Shown: positions 27,741 through 38,800 of the stretch, piece by piece
Numbering within the stretch: the stretch's first letter is position 1
How the letters are laid out: every line of letters starts with the position of its first letter
Assembly: GCA_013399895.1 (NCBI GenBank)
Contig: VXBA01001420.1
Location: 2,000,272-2,064,271 of the forward strand
Source: Serilophus lunatus
Taxonomy: Eukaryota > Chordata > Aves > Passeriformes > Eurylaimidae
Reading direction: 5' to 3'
Length of the DNA: 64,000 bases
The notes under the pieces: generated by a model
Told to the model about the DNA's origin: nothing
Database searches by the model: none
What the model saw: only the letters and a program-made list of their open reading frames with translations
Position numbers and translations under genes: made by a program

Positions 27741-27760
27741 ACCCCAATTTTTTTCTTCCT

Positions 27761-27777
27761 CCCCCCCCCCCCCCCCC
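27761..27777 (+). repeat. C17 homopolymer
   Basis: Seventeen consecutive C residues, flanked by T-rich sequence on the left and GGGAGGGGG about 10 bp on the right. The length is likely to vary and to be error-prone in assemblies. Confidence 0.85.
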
Positions 27778-28089
27778 TTCAGTTATTGGGAGGGGGAAAA
27801 GCTGACTGGAAGGAGTCTGGATATGAGCATTTAGAAAAAATCCCACTGACCTTTCCCAGTCCTGGTCTAGAAGGATCTTTTCTGGGTAAGGAGAGGGATT
27901 CTTGCGAACAACAACAGCAAAAGGGGGGCTTTGGGTGATGTGCTGTTTAACCAATTAACTGTGTAGGCTGTTATTCCAAATTTGTCTATATTTAGCCTAA
28001 TTTCCTTTAATCTTTTTTTTCCTTGGTCTTTTCCAATATTGCTAGCATGTACACAGATGGAAAAATAGGACATGTAACTATTTACAAGA

Positions 28090-28355
28090 GCATGCAGTGA
28101 CAGGACAAGGGGGAATGGCTTCAGACTGATGGAGAGGAGGTTTAGATGGGTTATAAGGAAAAAAATCTCCCTGTGAGGGAGGTGAAGCCCTGGCACAGGT
28201 TGCCCAGAGAAGCTGTGACTGTCCCATCCCTGGAAGTGTCCAAGGCCTGGTTGGAGCAACCTGAGGTAGTGGAAGGTGTCCATTCCCATGGCAGGGGCTG
28301 GAATTGGATGATCCTAAGATCCCTTCCAACCCATACCATTCTACAGTCCTAGGAA
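28090..28355 (+). mobile_element. CR1 LINE 3' fragment
   Basis: Contains ggaatggcttcagactgatg, agaagctgtgactgtcccat and ttccaacccataccattcta. It is followed within about 130 bp by a second CR1 copy in the same orientation. Confidence 0.92.
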
Positions 28356-28479
28356 ACCAAAGGATTGCTGTAAGCAGGATGTAGTATGTGGGTGTTTATT
28401 AAAGCTCCTTCCATTGCACCCAGAACCTGCAACAAGGGGAAAGTTCAGGAGTAGGAGTGAGTGGCCCCATCTTGTGTAA

Positions 28480-28650
28480 TAGTGAGAATAAATTCATGAC
28501 AAGAGGAAATGGCTTCATGTTGTACCAGGTCAGGTTTAGATTGAATATCAGGAAAAATTTCTTCACAGGCTGCCCAGGTCAATGGTGGAGCCATCATTCC
28601 TAGAAGTGTGCAAAAAAATCCAGCGTGATGGGACCAGAGGTGAGGGAGGA
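28480..28650 (+). mobile_element. CR1 LINE fragment, no 3' end
   Basis: Contains gaggaaatggcttcatgttg, ttagattgaatatcaggaaa and ggctgcccaggtcaatggtg. The terminal part is missing. Confidence 0.8.
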
Positions 28651-29389
28651 TAATATAACTCAGTGCTTCTGCTGGATAACAACAAACGGGTGGATATTTC
28701 AGGAAAATTTGTGCTCTTTCAGTACTCCAGGGAAGAGACTGGAGCAGAGCCAAGGGAGGAGGGTATTCCTGCAATTTTGGGGACAGAAGTTGGTGGCTGG
28801 GTTCAGTGCTGTGGTGTACCAGAGTGTGTTAGAAACCACTGAACCAGAATGTCAGCTGGGAACACAAGCAGTGGGACCACAGAGGTGCTGAGGAGATGCC
28901 TTTAAACCAAGATTTTAAATACTGTCCTCTGGCCAGAGAATTCTTTGTGAGCAAGACATAAAAGAGGTCTTTGCAGAGGTGTTGGACCATGAACTATGAG
29001 AATTTTAATATATTTATTTATATGTAGAACATGTTAGAGAACAACATAATTCTGTTTTCATGGTGATCAAAGTTTTGCAAGAAGGAGGACTTGAGACAGT
29101 GTGCTGAGCTGCTATGGCAACATGAATTTTAAACCGTAAACTGACTTGCAAGAGCTTATCTTTTCCTCTTTAGTGTGGTGCAGAACAGACCTGGGAATCC
29201 TCTACCTAAAAGAGAGGTGCCCACCTCTCCTTCTGGGCCAGGTGTATTGCAAAATGCATAAAACATATCCCTCGTGGCAAGGGGAAAAGCACCGCAGGGA
29301 CTGGGTTTGTCCCTGCCTCCCCGAGGCGCCTGCGCCCCCAAAAGCCAAGTCACGATGATTCTTTCATACTATATTTACCATAACTCAGA

Positions 29390-30560
29390 TATTCAGATGG
29401 TGGGGCGAGCGTAGCACGAACCAGTGCGGCCGGGCTGCCATCCTATTCCGGGAGCCGCGTGGGTTGTAACGCGATGCAGCCCCGCACAGAGGTGGATTCC
29501 ACCCACGGAGCACCATGACGTGAGGCTCGTTTTACAGCTCAGCTTTCAAGCCACCCTCGCAAAATGTAGAGGCAGCGGTGTCAGGAACTCTCCTGACAGC
29601 TCCTTTCAGAAGGGGGATGCTGTGAGGAGCTGTCACGCTCTGAGTCAGCTGTTCTGCCAGGGCTGGCATTCCAGGCAGCCGGCGGAGCTATCCCAACCCC
29701 GCCGCCTGCCAAAACCACCCTGGGAATCCCATGGGAACAAGCCCTGTCCCGAGCCAGCTGGTACTTCCTGCTCCCGAGGCCTGATCCTGCTGGATGCTGA
29801 GCATTCTTTGTTCCATTTTTAAATTAATAAGACTTGAGCAATGCGCAGCCCGAGCCCTCGGAGAAGAAACAGCCCCTCGGTGTTTTCGGAGCTTCGGCCG
29901 TGCAGTCCCCGCTGGAGAGGAGGGAGGGAAGTGTCAGGCTCGAGGATTTGAGAGATGCCGGTGGCCTGGAAAACACATCTGTAATCTGGACATTTTAACC
30001 ACGTTCTCCGAGCTGGCCATGACACCTTTCCTCCGCAACCCAGCCCCGTGGCACACTCGGAGTGGGGCTCCCCCAAAACTGGCAGCTCCCCCCCCCTCAC
30101 CTCCAGCATCCACCCATCGCTCCAGCGAGAGGCTGAGGATCACCAGCATGGGACTCGCTCCCATCCTATCCCAACAGTGTCCCCTTGAGGCTGGTGGCTG
30201 AGGCAGCCTGGGAAGAACCCTCGGGGAGGTGTGGGGGAACCCCAGGAGCTGCTCTTGTTTTCCAGCCTGGTCCATGCGACAGATCCCAGCGCCTACTGGT
30301 CATGAGTGGAGGACACTGGAGGAGCCCATCCCACCACGGAGCGTGGAACCTCCACACCTGGGAGTGGAGAATCATACGTATAAGCGTCTTCTTTCCAAGC
30401 TCATTCTAAGAACATCCGAAGTTCAACCACGGCAGCCCGTCCTGCAGGGCGCTCAGCTCGGACCTGGAGCGTGGGAGCTCTCCAGCACCGAGGAGAAGGA
30501 GCGGGGCCACAAGTGCTCCGTGGGATGCGGGAAAGCAGAGCTGCTTCCGAGAGGACACGG
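29390..30560. promoter_or_regulatory. CpG-rich region in the 3' flank of RGS9
   Basis: GC-rich with frequent CG dinucleotides (roughly 8 in 29401-29460), unlike the CpG-poor sequence on both sides. No coding exon, TATA box or repeat was recognised. It could be an orphan CpG island, a non-coding RNA promoter or a methylation-free enhancer. Confidence 0.45.
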
Positions 30561-32154
30561 GGCTCCCTCACTGCTGCTGCCGCTGGAATCTCCTTTCTTC
30601 TGTCAGCCAAGCAGCAGGGAGTTTTCTGAGAAACTGCCCACAGGGAGCGATCACTTTTTCCAGTCATTAACCTCACACATCCCTCGCATTATCGGAATAC
30701 CTTGGATGTCTAAGTTGCTGCAGAGAGCTAATTCCTGCAGGTGACTCCAGGCAGCTTTAAGTGGGCTCCTGCACAGCGAGGGGATTTGAAGTGCCGGAGC
30801 TGAAAGTGCTCCCGACTCCAGCACGCCAGGCCTCCAGCGGGGGCCAGAGCCTCAGATGTCACCGTGTGAGCACAGCGCAGTGATGGGAGGGATACGGGGC
30901 CTCTGGAGCTGCCGTGTTCATCCTGCACTCAGCAGGCACATGGGGGCTCCCTGGGACAAGGGAGGAGAGCAAGGCACTGGCATGAGATGCACAATGCAAG
31001 AGCCTGTCCCCTCCATGGGAAAAAGCTGTAGGAGTTCTAAAGCAGAAAGATAGTGGGGACAAAAAGCAGTGCCCTGAAGGGATAAATGTTGGGAACCACC
31101 AGTGCTGGCCTCTGGGATAGGACTGTACCTGTCTGTCTGGGTGTCATTGCATCAGGGTGTCCCAGCCCTGACAGAGGAGCAGTTTTGATCCTGAAGTCCT
31201 TCCTCTGGTATAGAAGATGAACATGAGGAGTAGAAGGTAATAAGGTGCCCAATAGAAGCCCCAAACCAATGCAAGAAACATTAACAGTAGGATGGCACTT
31301 ATCATATGCACAGAATAGTATTAACTCTTACACATCACAGTGTCATGTTTCCTGGATTATGTGTCGTCAGTGTCCCTTCATGAGTGGCTGAGTAACATTA
31401 ATAAAGATATTGCAGGAAACACCACATTTTTCTCTCATCATTAGTAGGTGTCACTGGCAGTGGCTGTGGAGGAGGACCAGGCCCCTCTGACAGAGCAAAG
31501 GCAGCAAAAGCAAATGTGTGTTCGTACAAGAGAAGCATCACAGGCAGTGCAGGGCATCAGCCACCTGTCCAACTCTCAGCTCCCATGGGAAAGAGACTTT
31601 GGAGGCAGAAAGAGCCCCCTGATTTCCCCAAACTGCTCTCTGATGAGAAGTGTCACCCCAGCCCTGGGGGAAACCGGGAGCATGTGTGAGGAGAGATAAA
31701 TCCCACAGCAGGAGTGAGGAACCACATCAACCACACAGCATTTATAATCAGAAAGTACAAACCAGCAACATCAGAAGCCACAGCTTATGGCCAAGAACAG
31801 TGACCCACAGCACACACACCAAGGCAATTCCTCCACGTGGATAAAACACAATCTTCAAACACTGACACGACATAAGGAAGGCAATGGTGTAACAGTCAAT
31901 GTCAGCACAGGTAAAGGCCATGGTAACACATCAATCTGAGTTTGGAGAGGCCCAGAACACCAATAGGGATTTGGTTTGGACCTTACAAGGTGTTTCCAGG
32001 GTGCAGTTCAAGCCATGTTTTCAAACCCATCCTAGCACTGGGAAGTGGGAGCTAACACAGGGCTCTGGAGCCTTTGCTCTCCTCCTGCACTCCTTGCTCC
32101 TCAGGCTCATTTTTGGTTCAGATAAAGGAATGATGCTATGCCACTCAGCACACA
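30561..32154. other. Intergenic, immediate 3' flank of RGS9
   Basis: About 1.6 kb between the predicted RGS9-2 cleavage site and the CpG-rich region. Nothing recognised. RGS9 transcripts could extend into it if a later poly(A) site is used. Confidence 0.5.
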
Positions 32155-32713
32155 CCCCTTCTTCTGAGGGGGCACTTTATTTTGCTCAGCAATCAGCTAT
32201 CTCTTAATCAATTTGCTTTAAAATTATTGTTATTAATAAGAGGTGGACCCAAGCTGGGGACATAAACACGCCCCAATTTTGGCACTGAAGCCTGAGTCCT
32301 GCTCTGAAAAACCACTGCAAGCCCTACTCCAGCTGTGCTGTGCTCAGTGTGCTGACACCTCATGGCCAAGCAAGAGAACTCCAGTAAAACACCGTTTCCA
32401 GGACATACACAGACATTCTCCATCTGCTCTAAGGCAAGAAAACCAGGTTCATTTCTTGAGAAATCTGTAATGAACAGATCTGGATATACCAAAGAGAGGG
32501 AAGAAAACCAGCCCAGAAATGTTTCAAGTCTTTGGATTATAAACAGACTGGCACAGCAGGGTCTGTTTTCTGTAGCTGTGGTGGTCTGAGCATCCCTGAT
32601 GCTCAAGGATGGCTCTAATGTGGTTCTCCAGCAACACGGTCCATGTGCTGAGGCATCCATGGCAAACACTGTGGTCTCAGGCCTGGAAAGAGCGTCCATG
32701 TGGGGGCTGCTCA
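32155..32713 (-). other. RGS9: RGS9-2 3' UTR
   Basis: About 0.55 kb from the stop codon to just past the first strong poly(A) signal. It holds an open frame of 168 codons with no recognisable homology, read here as chance. The exact cleavage site is inferred. Confidence 0.6.
32176..32181 (-). terminator. Poly(A) signal AATAAA, RGS9-2
   Basis: AATAAA on the minus strand about 535 nt past the RGS9-2 stop. A GU-rich element (ggggtgtgtgctgag) follows about 20-35 nt downstream, the normal arrangement for cleavage and polyadenylation. Confidence 0.65.
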
Positions 32714-32870
32714 TTACCCTGCTCTCCCCTGCTCCGGGGGGGTCTCCCAGGGGCAGATCAACTCCTTTGCAGAGTCCTTACGAGCTCGGGGGTGTCTGTC
32801 CTTTCCCTCCTCGGAGCCCACGGGGAACACTCGGCGCTCCAAAGGCACGTCCGTTTTGACTTGGAAGAAG
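32714..32870 (-). CDS. RGS9: RGS9-2 terminal exon 19
   Basis: 157 nt; acceptor cacaacacag, stop TAA (32714-32716) followed at once by TGA. With AG from exon 18 it encodes SFFQVKTDVPLERRVF, then ARKDSAKELICPWETPPEQG and RAG (residues 590-641). FFQ-K-DVP and E-ICPWE match the human RGS9-2 C-terminus (ANFFQIKMDVP and EVICPWESL). The last eight residues after PWE extend beyond the human end. Confidence 0.9.
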
Positions 32871-35800
32871 CTGTGTTGTGAAACAGAAACTCATCACACA
32901 CACACACACGGCACTTTTTGATGTGCTCCGAGGCAGCAAACACACAGCGCCGAGCTCGGCTTTGAGACTTCCACTGTTAGAACCCCAAATCCCAAAGCAA
33001 AACGCCCGGGCACGAGCCCATGGAGAGGGAAAACGAGGGAAACGTGCACTCCCACCCCTTTGAAGCTGAAAAGCCGTGTGACACAGCTCCAGAGCATGGA
33101 GCCAGGTGGAGCAGGAGCCCCCAGGTTTGTGCTTTTGAATTTATAACGTGGACTCATCCACTCGGTCAGCAGCAGAGGTGGGTTAAATGACATGGGGGAC
33201 ATGCTGCTCCTAGAGAGAGACATGGCCAGAGTTTGGGTCCAACAGGGACAGTCTCTCCCGGTGGAAATCCCCAATCTCACACATCCTGCCCTGGAACGAC
33301 AAACATTTCACAACTTTCCCTCGAGGTTTCTCCTCCCTTGTCACTTCTGGGTCTCCTCTGACTTGAAATCACCAAACCAAACCTGAACCAGTGCTCGAGA
33401 ACGAACACAAACATACGAGGGGTCTTCCAAATTCGGGGATTAAAAGTAAAACCCAGGGATTAAAAGTAAAACCTGGGGCTTTGCACGTCTGAACAAGAGG
33501 TATGAGCATAGCAGAGGCCCCAGCAGTCCGGGCTCCTGTCCTGTTCTCATCAGAAAACACATTCACTGTGGACAGCAGGTGTGGAGACAGAGAGAAGAGA
33601 CATGCCAGAGGCTGCCTAGGATTTGGGACAGGCGGCACGGATGGCATTGGTGGGGTTTGGAGGCACGTGCAGGAAAGGTGCCTGTCACAGCAGACATCAG
33701 ACAGGTTCTCAGGGCTCATTACAAACAGAAAGGGCCCGTGGGGCAGGAGGAGGCCCCTGCAGTGCTCACCTGGTGACCACCTTGGCATCCGGGCGCAGCC
33801 GCCGATCCCGCCCTGCCAGCGGCTGCACCTTCCCGTGGGGCACGGCCGGGCACCTGGGCGACAGCGCGGCCAGGGTGGGCGAGCTCCAGCAGCCCCTCCT
33901 CAGGAACCGGCCCCAGGACCGGCCGCCCGTGCGGGGCCTCCCGTCCGAGGGGCCGGCTCGGGGGTCCCGGGGGTCCCGCTCGCTGCTGTTGCTGTGCAGG
34001 CCCATGGTGGCGGGCGGGGGGCAGGCGGTGCCGCGGGGCAGGGCCGGGGAGCTGGGGGGAGGCGATGGCAGCGTGCTGGTGCCAGCCTGGGCAGCAGGGA
34101 GGGGGGCCTGGGAGGCGAGGTGGCACTGCTGTGGGGAGGAAAAGGAGACAGGCTCGGTCAGGCCACATCAGTGACCTGTCTCCCCAGCCTTCATCAGGAG
34201 AAACCTTTTCCTCCCTTGCAGAAGGGCCAGTGCTCTGGTTCTGCCAGGAGAGACAGGGCTGAGCTGGGAGGGGGCTGACAGCCACCCCAGCCAGGCCTGT
34301 GCCAGCATCCCCTTCCCTGCCCTCCCACCACCAGAGCATGGAGGTGTCACAACTTGCCCAGGGAAAGCAATGGGGCCATTGCTACCAGCCTCAGTGGGTG
34401 CTGACAGATCCAGCCCCACACCCGCTGGGATGCTGGAGGAGACACCAGCTTGTCTCATTCCTCATAAGGATTAGCTCCAGGCACGGGGGAGTTCTGTCAT
34501 GCCAAGAATGTGATCTTGGTTATGAACAGCACAACTATGTCACACCCAAGGCACCACTGTGCTGGCTGCTGCTGTGGCCAAGAAATAGACACTGAGCCCG
34601 AGCCCTGATGACAGATAACACAAATCATATCTTGTGTTGAAGCCCCCAGTGCCCTGGCTGTGAAGGCTCCAGCTCAGCTCATTCAGCCCTCAGGACAAGC
34701 CCAAGCACAGATTGGGCAGGACAAGTACAGGACAAGCAGGAGAGAACAGGCTGCATGCTGGGCCCCCTCCCATTTCCCAAGGACTCAGTCCCAGCAGAAA
34801 TGAAATGCAACTTAAGTGTCCAAGGAGAAGAGCTGAGGGCAAAGGCACACACAGAACATGTACACACACTTGCAGTGATAACACAGTGAGGGATGAACAC
34901 ACTGAGACACAACAGAGATGGATGAACTTGCTTCTTTTTCCATTTTCTACATTTATTTTTATTAGACAGATGAACGCGCTGAAGCGATGGCCAAGAAACG
35001 AAACAACACATTGCTCTGATTTCCAATGGAAACAAACACTTTCTGGCACAAGGTGAAGTTGAGCTTGTACCAGGCCACCTTCCTCTTCGAGGACTGAGCA
35101 GCAAGGGACGAGGAGCAGAAGGCTGGGCTGTGCCAGCTCCGTCAGCCTGTGGCAGAGCAGAGCTGCTCCTGCCTTGGTGTGCTGCATGGGTGCTCCACAA
35201 GCTCAGGGACCAGTGTTCCACAAGCACAGGGACTCCAGAGCATGCAGCTCTAACCCATGGCAGGGGGACAGCAATGCAAAGCAGCAATGATGAAAAATCA
35301 GAGAAAGGAATGGATACAGAGAACATAACAAGCAAAGCAGCAGACAAAACACAAGTAGAATCAGAGGGACTGACTGGAACACACAGATTTGTTATTTATT
35401 ATTTATACCCTGACTTGATCTTCCACATGTTACTACATACTGGCAATCTCAACATGCTCAGTGCTCCATGTTACACAGACTCTGGAGAGACTGGAGAGCT
35501 CATCACAGCCAAATAGATTTGGACCAACCCTGCTGGGTTCTGGAGTAACTTTCAGTGCTCTTATGTCAAGGTGGCTTGATGGTGCTCAGCACCTGATATA
35601 ACAAAGCCTTGGGGTTTTAAGCAGAATTAAAGAAAAGGCCGAGCCTGCTCCCCTGTACAACATTGCAAAATGTGTCTTTGGTTCCACTGGGAGTAAGACA
35701 GACCTTGACATCAGAGTGAAAGTCTCCAGGAACTTGGTTTCAATTCTTCTAAGAAGGTTTATCACTGATAGGTTAAGGAAGGTCAGAAAAATCTGAAGGA

Positions 35801-38800
35801 GACGAGTTCAGCAGCAATACAGGATCAGACTGTGCAGCCCTGGTTCTGCCTCTGAGAACACACAAGGGGAGGGCAAGGATCACTGTTCAAGCTGTTGGGG
35901 ACACAGTGAGATCCTGACTGTCCCCCTGCTCACAGGGAGTTGTCCTGCACGGACCCTGGGACCCCAGGGCTCCAAGGGATTGGTCTGCATGAATCCCAGG
36001 ACCTGGGGGCTCCCACTTCCATCCAGCTTTCTCCAGAAGTTGTGGCTGCCCCATCCCTGGAAGTGCTCAAGGCCTGGCTTGCTGAGGCTTTGAGCAACCT
36101 GGTCTAGTGGAAGGTGTCTCTGCACATGGCAGGGGAGTTGAAATGAGGTGATCTTTAAGGTCCCTTCCAACCCAAATCATTCTGAGAGTCTATGATTTCT
36201 CATCTTCTGTAAAATCCTATCAGTAATAAAAATGGATGAACAATATGAACCATAGAGAAGCAGCTTCCACCCAGTCCCTCTACTTCCCTAAAATTTTAAC
36301 AAACAAGGAAGCTTTTCTGCCCCTCCAATTGGGCTTTGCACTTCTGGTAATCATTGCCCTGGGCCAGACATGCTGGGCTTTCCCAGCAAGGCCTGGAATC
36401 TCCCAGAGCTCTTTAGCACTAATGTAGTATTTTAGCTTGCCTCATTCTACAGAGCAAAAAAGCAAGAGGAAATTAAAAAAATATTACTTAAAGTTGAAAT
36501 CAGCTCTTAACACCTCTCTACCTTGTTCTCCCTTGCCTCTGGGCTACAAGCCAGTGAACAACTGGAACTATCTCCTGTTGGGTTTTTTAACAATAGAAAA
36601 TAGAAGAGCAGGAAAAAGACAAGACAAGAGGTGGGAAGGATTTGATGGAATCTCTCAAGGCCTCGTGCAGGCTCTGGCAAGGAGCAGGTCTCTGCACCTG
36701 CACACCCAGCTCACAGCACAGGGAGAGCAGAGCTTCCCACTGATCATCTCCAGCGTGCTGGGGGAATGTGGGAGTGTCATTCAAATTCAAAGGGTCAATT
36801 AAACCTTCAGAAACACTCATGCTACTGATCTCACAAGAAGCCTACCTGGCTTTTCTGCCTGTGGCCTCATTTCACAGCCTGGGAGGTACAGGATACTGCA
36901 GGAGTGAGAGGTGCACTCCTCTCAGAAACATATCCCCCGCAGGGAAAGGAGGTAGGTCACCTCTCCCTGCTCCCCACGGAGTCATCCACCAATGCTCCAA
37001 GGTTTGAACCCAAAGGACTGGGGGCAGAGCTTTACTCTGCCTTGTGTCATCCCACCCCCTGGAGGAGCAGGAAGCAGGGAAAGGCAGCCAAGGCTGCCTG
37101 GCCTCCTGGAGAGATCTTGGGGCAGCCAGAAGGCATCTCCCCTCCGAGGTGTGTGGGAAGAGAGCCGGGGGTCCTGCACTCCGAGCCTGGCACAGGCAGC
37201 AGCCCGGCTCCACCAGCACTCCCTGCCTGGAATGCCTGGGAAGTGACATCTGCTCTCCAGAAGCCGTGGCAACGTGCGGGAAGCTGGCTGATGGCAGAGC
37301 CAGCCTGGGAAACCTAAAGCAGCACTGACACCTTCAGGAAGGGGAGACGAAGCTCAACACCAGCCTCAGCTTGTCTTTTCCCTGCGCTGCGCCCTGCGGG
37401 GCTCAGAGCCTACTTGGGAGGAGCTTCCTTCTGGAGCTGGTTCCTGCGGTCCAGCTTGCTCATGACCTGGGTGATGTCCACGGTCGTGGCAGCTTCTCTG
37501 GCTCTGGCCTCTTCCTCCTGTTGCCTCAGGATGATGGGGCTGGGGCTGGAGGGGAGGTGACGGCGTCCGAACAAACCGGTGCTGGGCAGAGAGTGAGGGA
37601 AAGAAGCAGGGTGTTAGTGGCACCAAAAACTCAGCCCTGCTAAGCAAAGTTACCAGCAGGGCAAGGTGGGGGGCACAGAGATGGGTAAAACGCAGAGGAG
37701 GTGGTTTAAAGCAGTACTGGGTGGTTCAGTGTCACACATCAGCTACAGAATGGCTAAAAGCAGAAAGGCAGTGCTGGTCCTGCTCCTGAGGGGCTCCAGA
37801 GCCCACCCACAGTCCTCTTGCCCATAACTAGCACTCCTTATGAAGCCAAACGATTTCCAGCACTGGAACTTTCTCTAGTGCCCTCAGGAAGATTAACACA
37901 GGGACCAGTGTGGATGTCTTGGGTGACTGTGATGCTCAAAAAACCCAACCCTCTACCTGCTACAGCAAAGTCACTTCCAGCAGCACAGGAAACAAGTGTT
38001 AAAATCCACCTCTGGATGAGGTACCAGCTCTCCAGTTTAATAGGATGCTGGATATTGGAAGAAACACAAAGGCAGTCACCATGATCAACCAGCATTTGCC
38101 AGTGACCTTGTGATGTGTGGGCTCAGGGAAAAATTAACCAAACCCCAGGCAAGACAGCAGCAGGGCTTTTTCCACTGACTTGAAATAGGCTTTAGATGAA
38201 ACAACAATGTGCAAGTCCATGATTCCTCTTTCTTGCTTGCTAGGATGATAAGGGGAAGAGGAACAGAGAAAGGAACACACCACCCAGTCTGGTTCTGACA
38301 CTGCACGCTCACCTTTATGAGCAACTGCAGTTCAAATGGCCCAAATTTATTGTACAACCTTCATCTTCATTGGGAAAAAGCCGTTTCTAAGGCTGTCTAT
38401 CTTGTGCCAGCTGTCACTCACAAGCAAGATGCTGTTTGTTCCCATGTGCCTGTCACCTTCCCCACCCTGGGGATAAGCAGCTTTGCCCAGACAGAGTTGA
38501 GCAGATCTCACAGAGGATCCTGAACACTGGCTCTGTCTCTGCCCTGGCAGTCAGTGTTTCATGGGCAGGATTTTTCTCATGCCCAGTGATCTCTCCTTCC
38601 AGGAAAGGAGCCATGATTAATTCAACAATCACAGCACTTCTAAACAGGCCCCATAGAGAAGGCAGCTGAGAATTGTCAAGTCTATTCCGACTGTACACAA
38701 GCCATTTCCAAAGGGCTCATGAATAAACAACACCATCACTCTCAAAGCAAAGTGTCTTGTCAGTGAAAAATTTTATTTAATTAAGAGAACATCTAAATCA

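Larger units (their letters stand above)
22204..29389. other. Intergenic, CR1-rich
   Basis: Holds five CR1 fragments (22.98, 24.7, 26.7, 28.1 and 28.5 kb), a purine tract, the C17 run and an AT-rich candidate regulatory block at 27380-27740. No coding exon was recognised. Confidence 0.6.
34129..37409 (-). other. RGS9: Intron 17 / RGS9-1 3' UTR
   Basis: Intron for RGS9-2; its first part probably forms the 3' UTR of RGS9-1. It contains a CR1 fragment (36025-36195) on the opposite strand to the gene, candidate poly(A) signals at 35.4 and 34.95 kb, and no further RGS9 exon that I can see. Confidence 0.6.

Noticed and set aside
1..32154. Exons of the expected neighbours AXIN2 or GNA13
   Set aside because: I looked for recognisable translations of either in the listed frames and saw none; they presumably lie outside the window.
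32208..32714. 168-codon minus-strand frame after the RGS9-2 stop
   Set aside because: It lies in the 3' UTR, is separated from the coding frame by TAA TGA, and has no recognised homology.
33502..34278. 258-codon open frame on the plus strand opposite RGS9 exon 18
   Set aside because: It lies antisense to a very GC-rich coding exon where stops are rare in every frame; it shows no known domain and is low-complexity (Gly, Ala, Pro, Arg).
33719..34339. 206-codon minus-strand frame overlapping exon 18 in another phase
   Set aside because: It runs across the exon 18 acceptor and donor, while the +RGS9 frame matches known tail motifs. It is explained by GC content.
37366..37647. Minus-strand frame across exon 17 starting MLSRAEF and reading VRTPSPPLQPQP
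   Set aside because: It is the wrong phase of exon 17; it would be used only if the GT near the exon 16 GC donor were chosen. The other phase matches RGS9.
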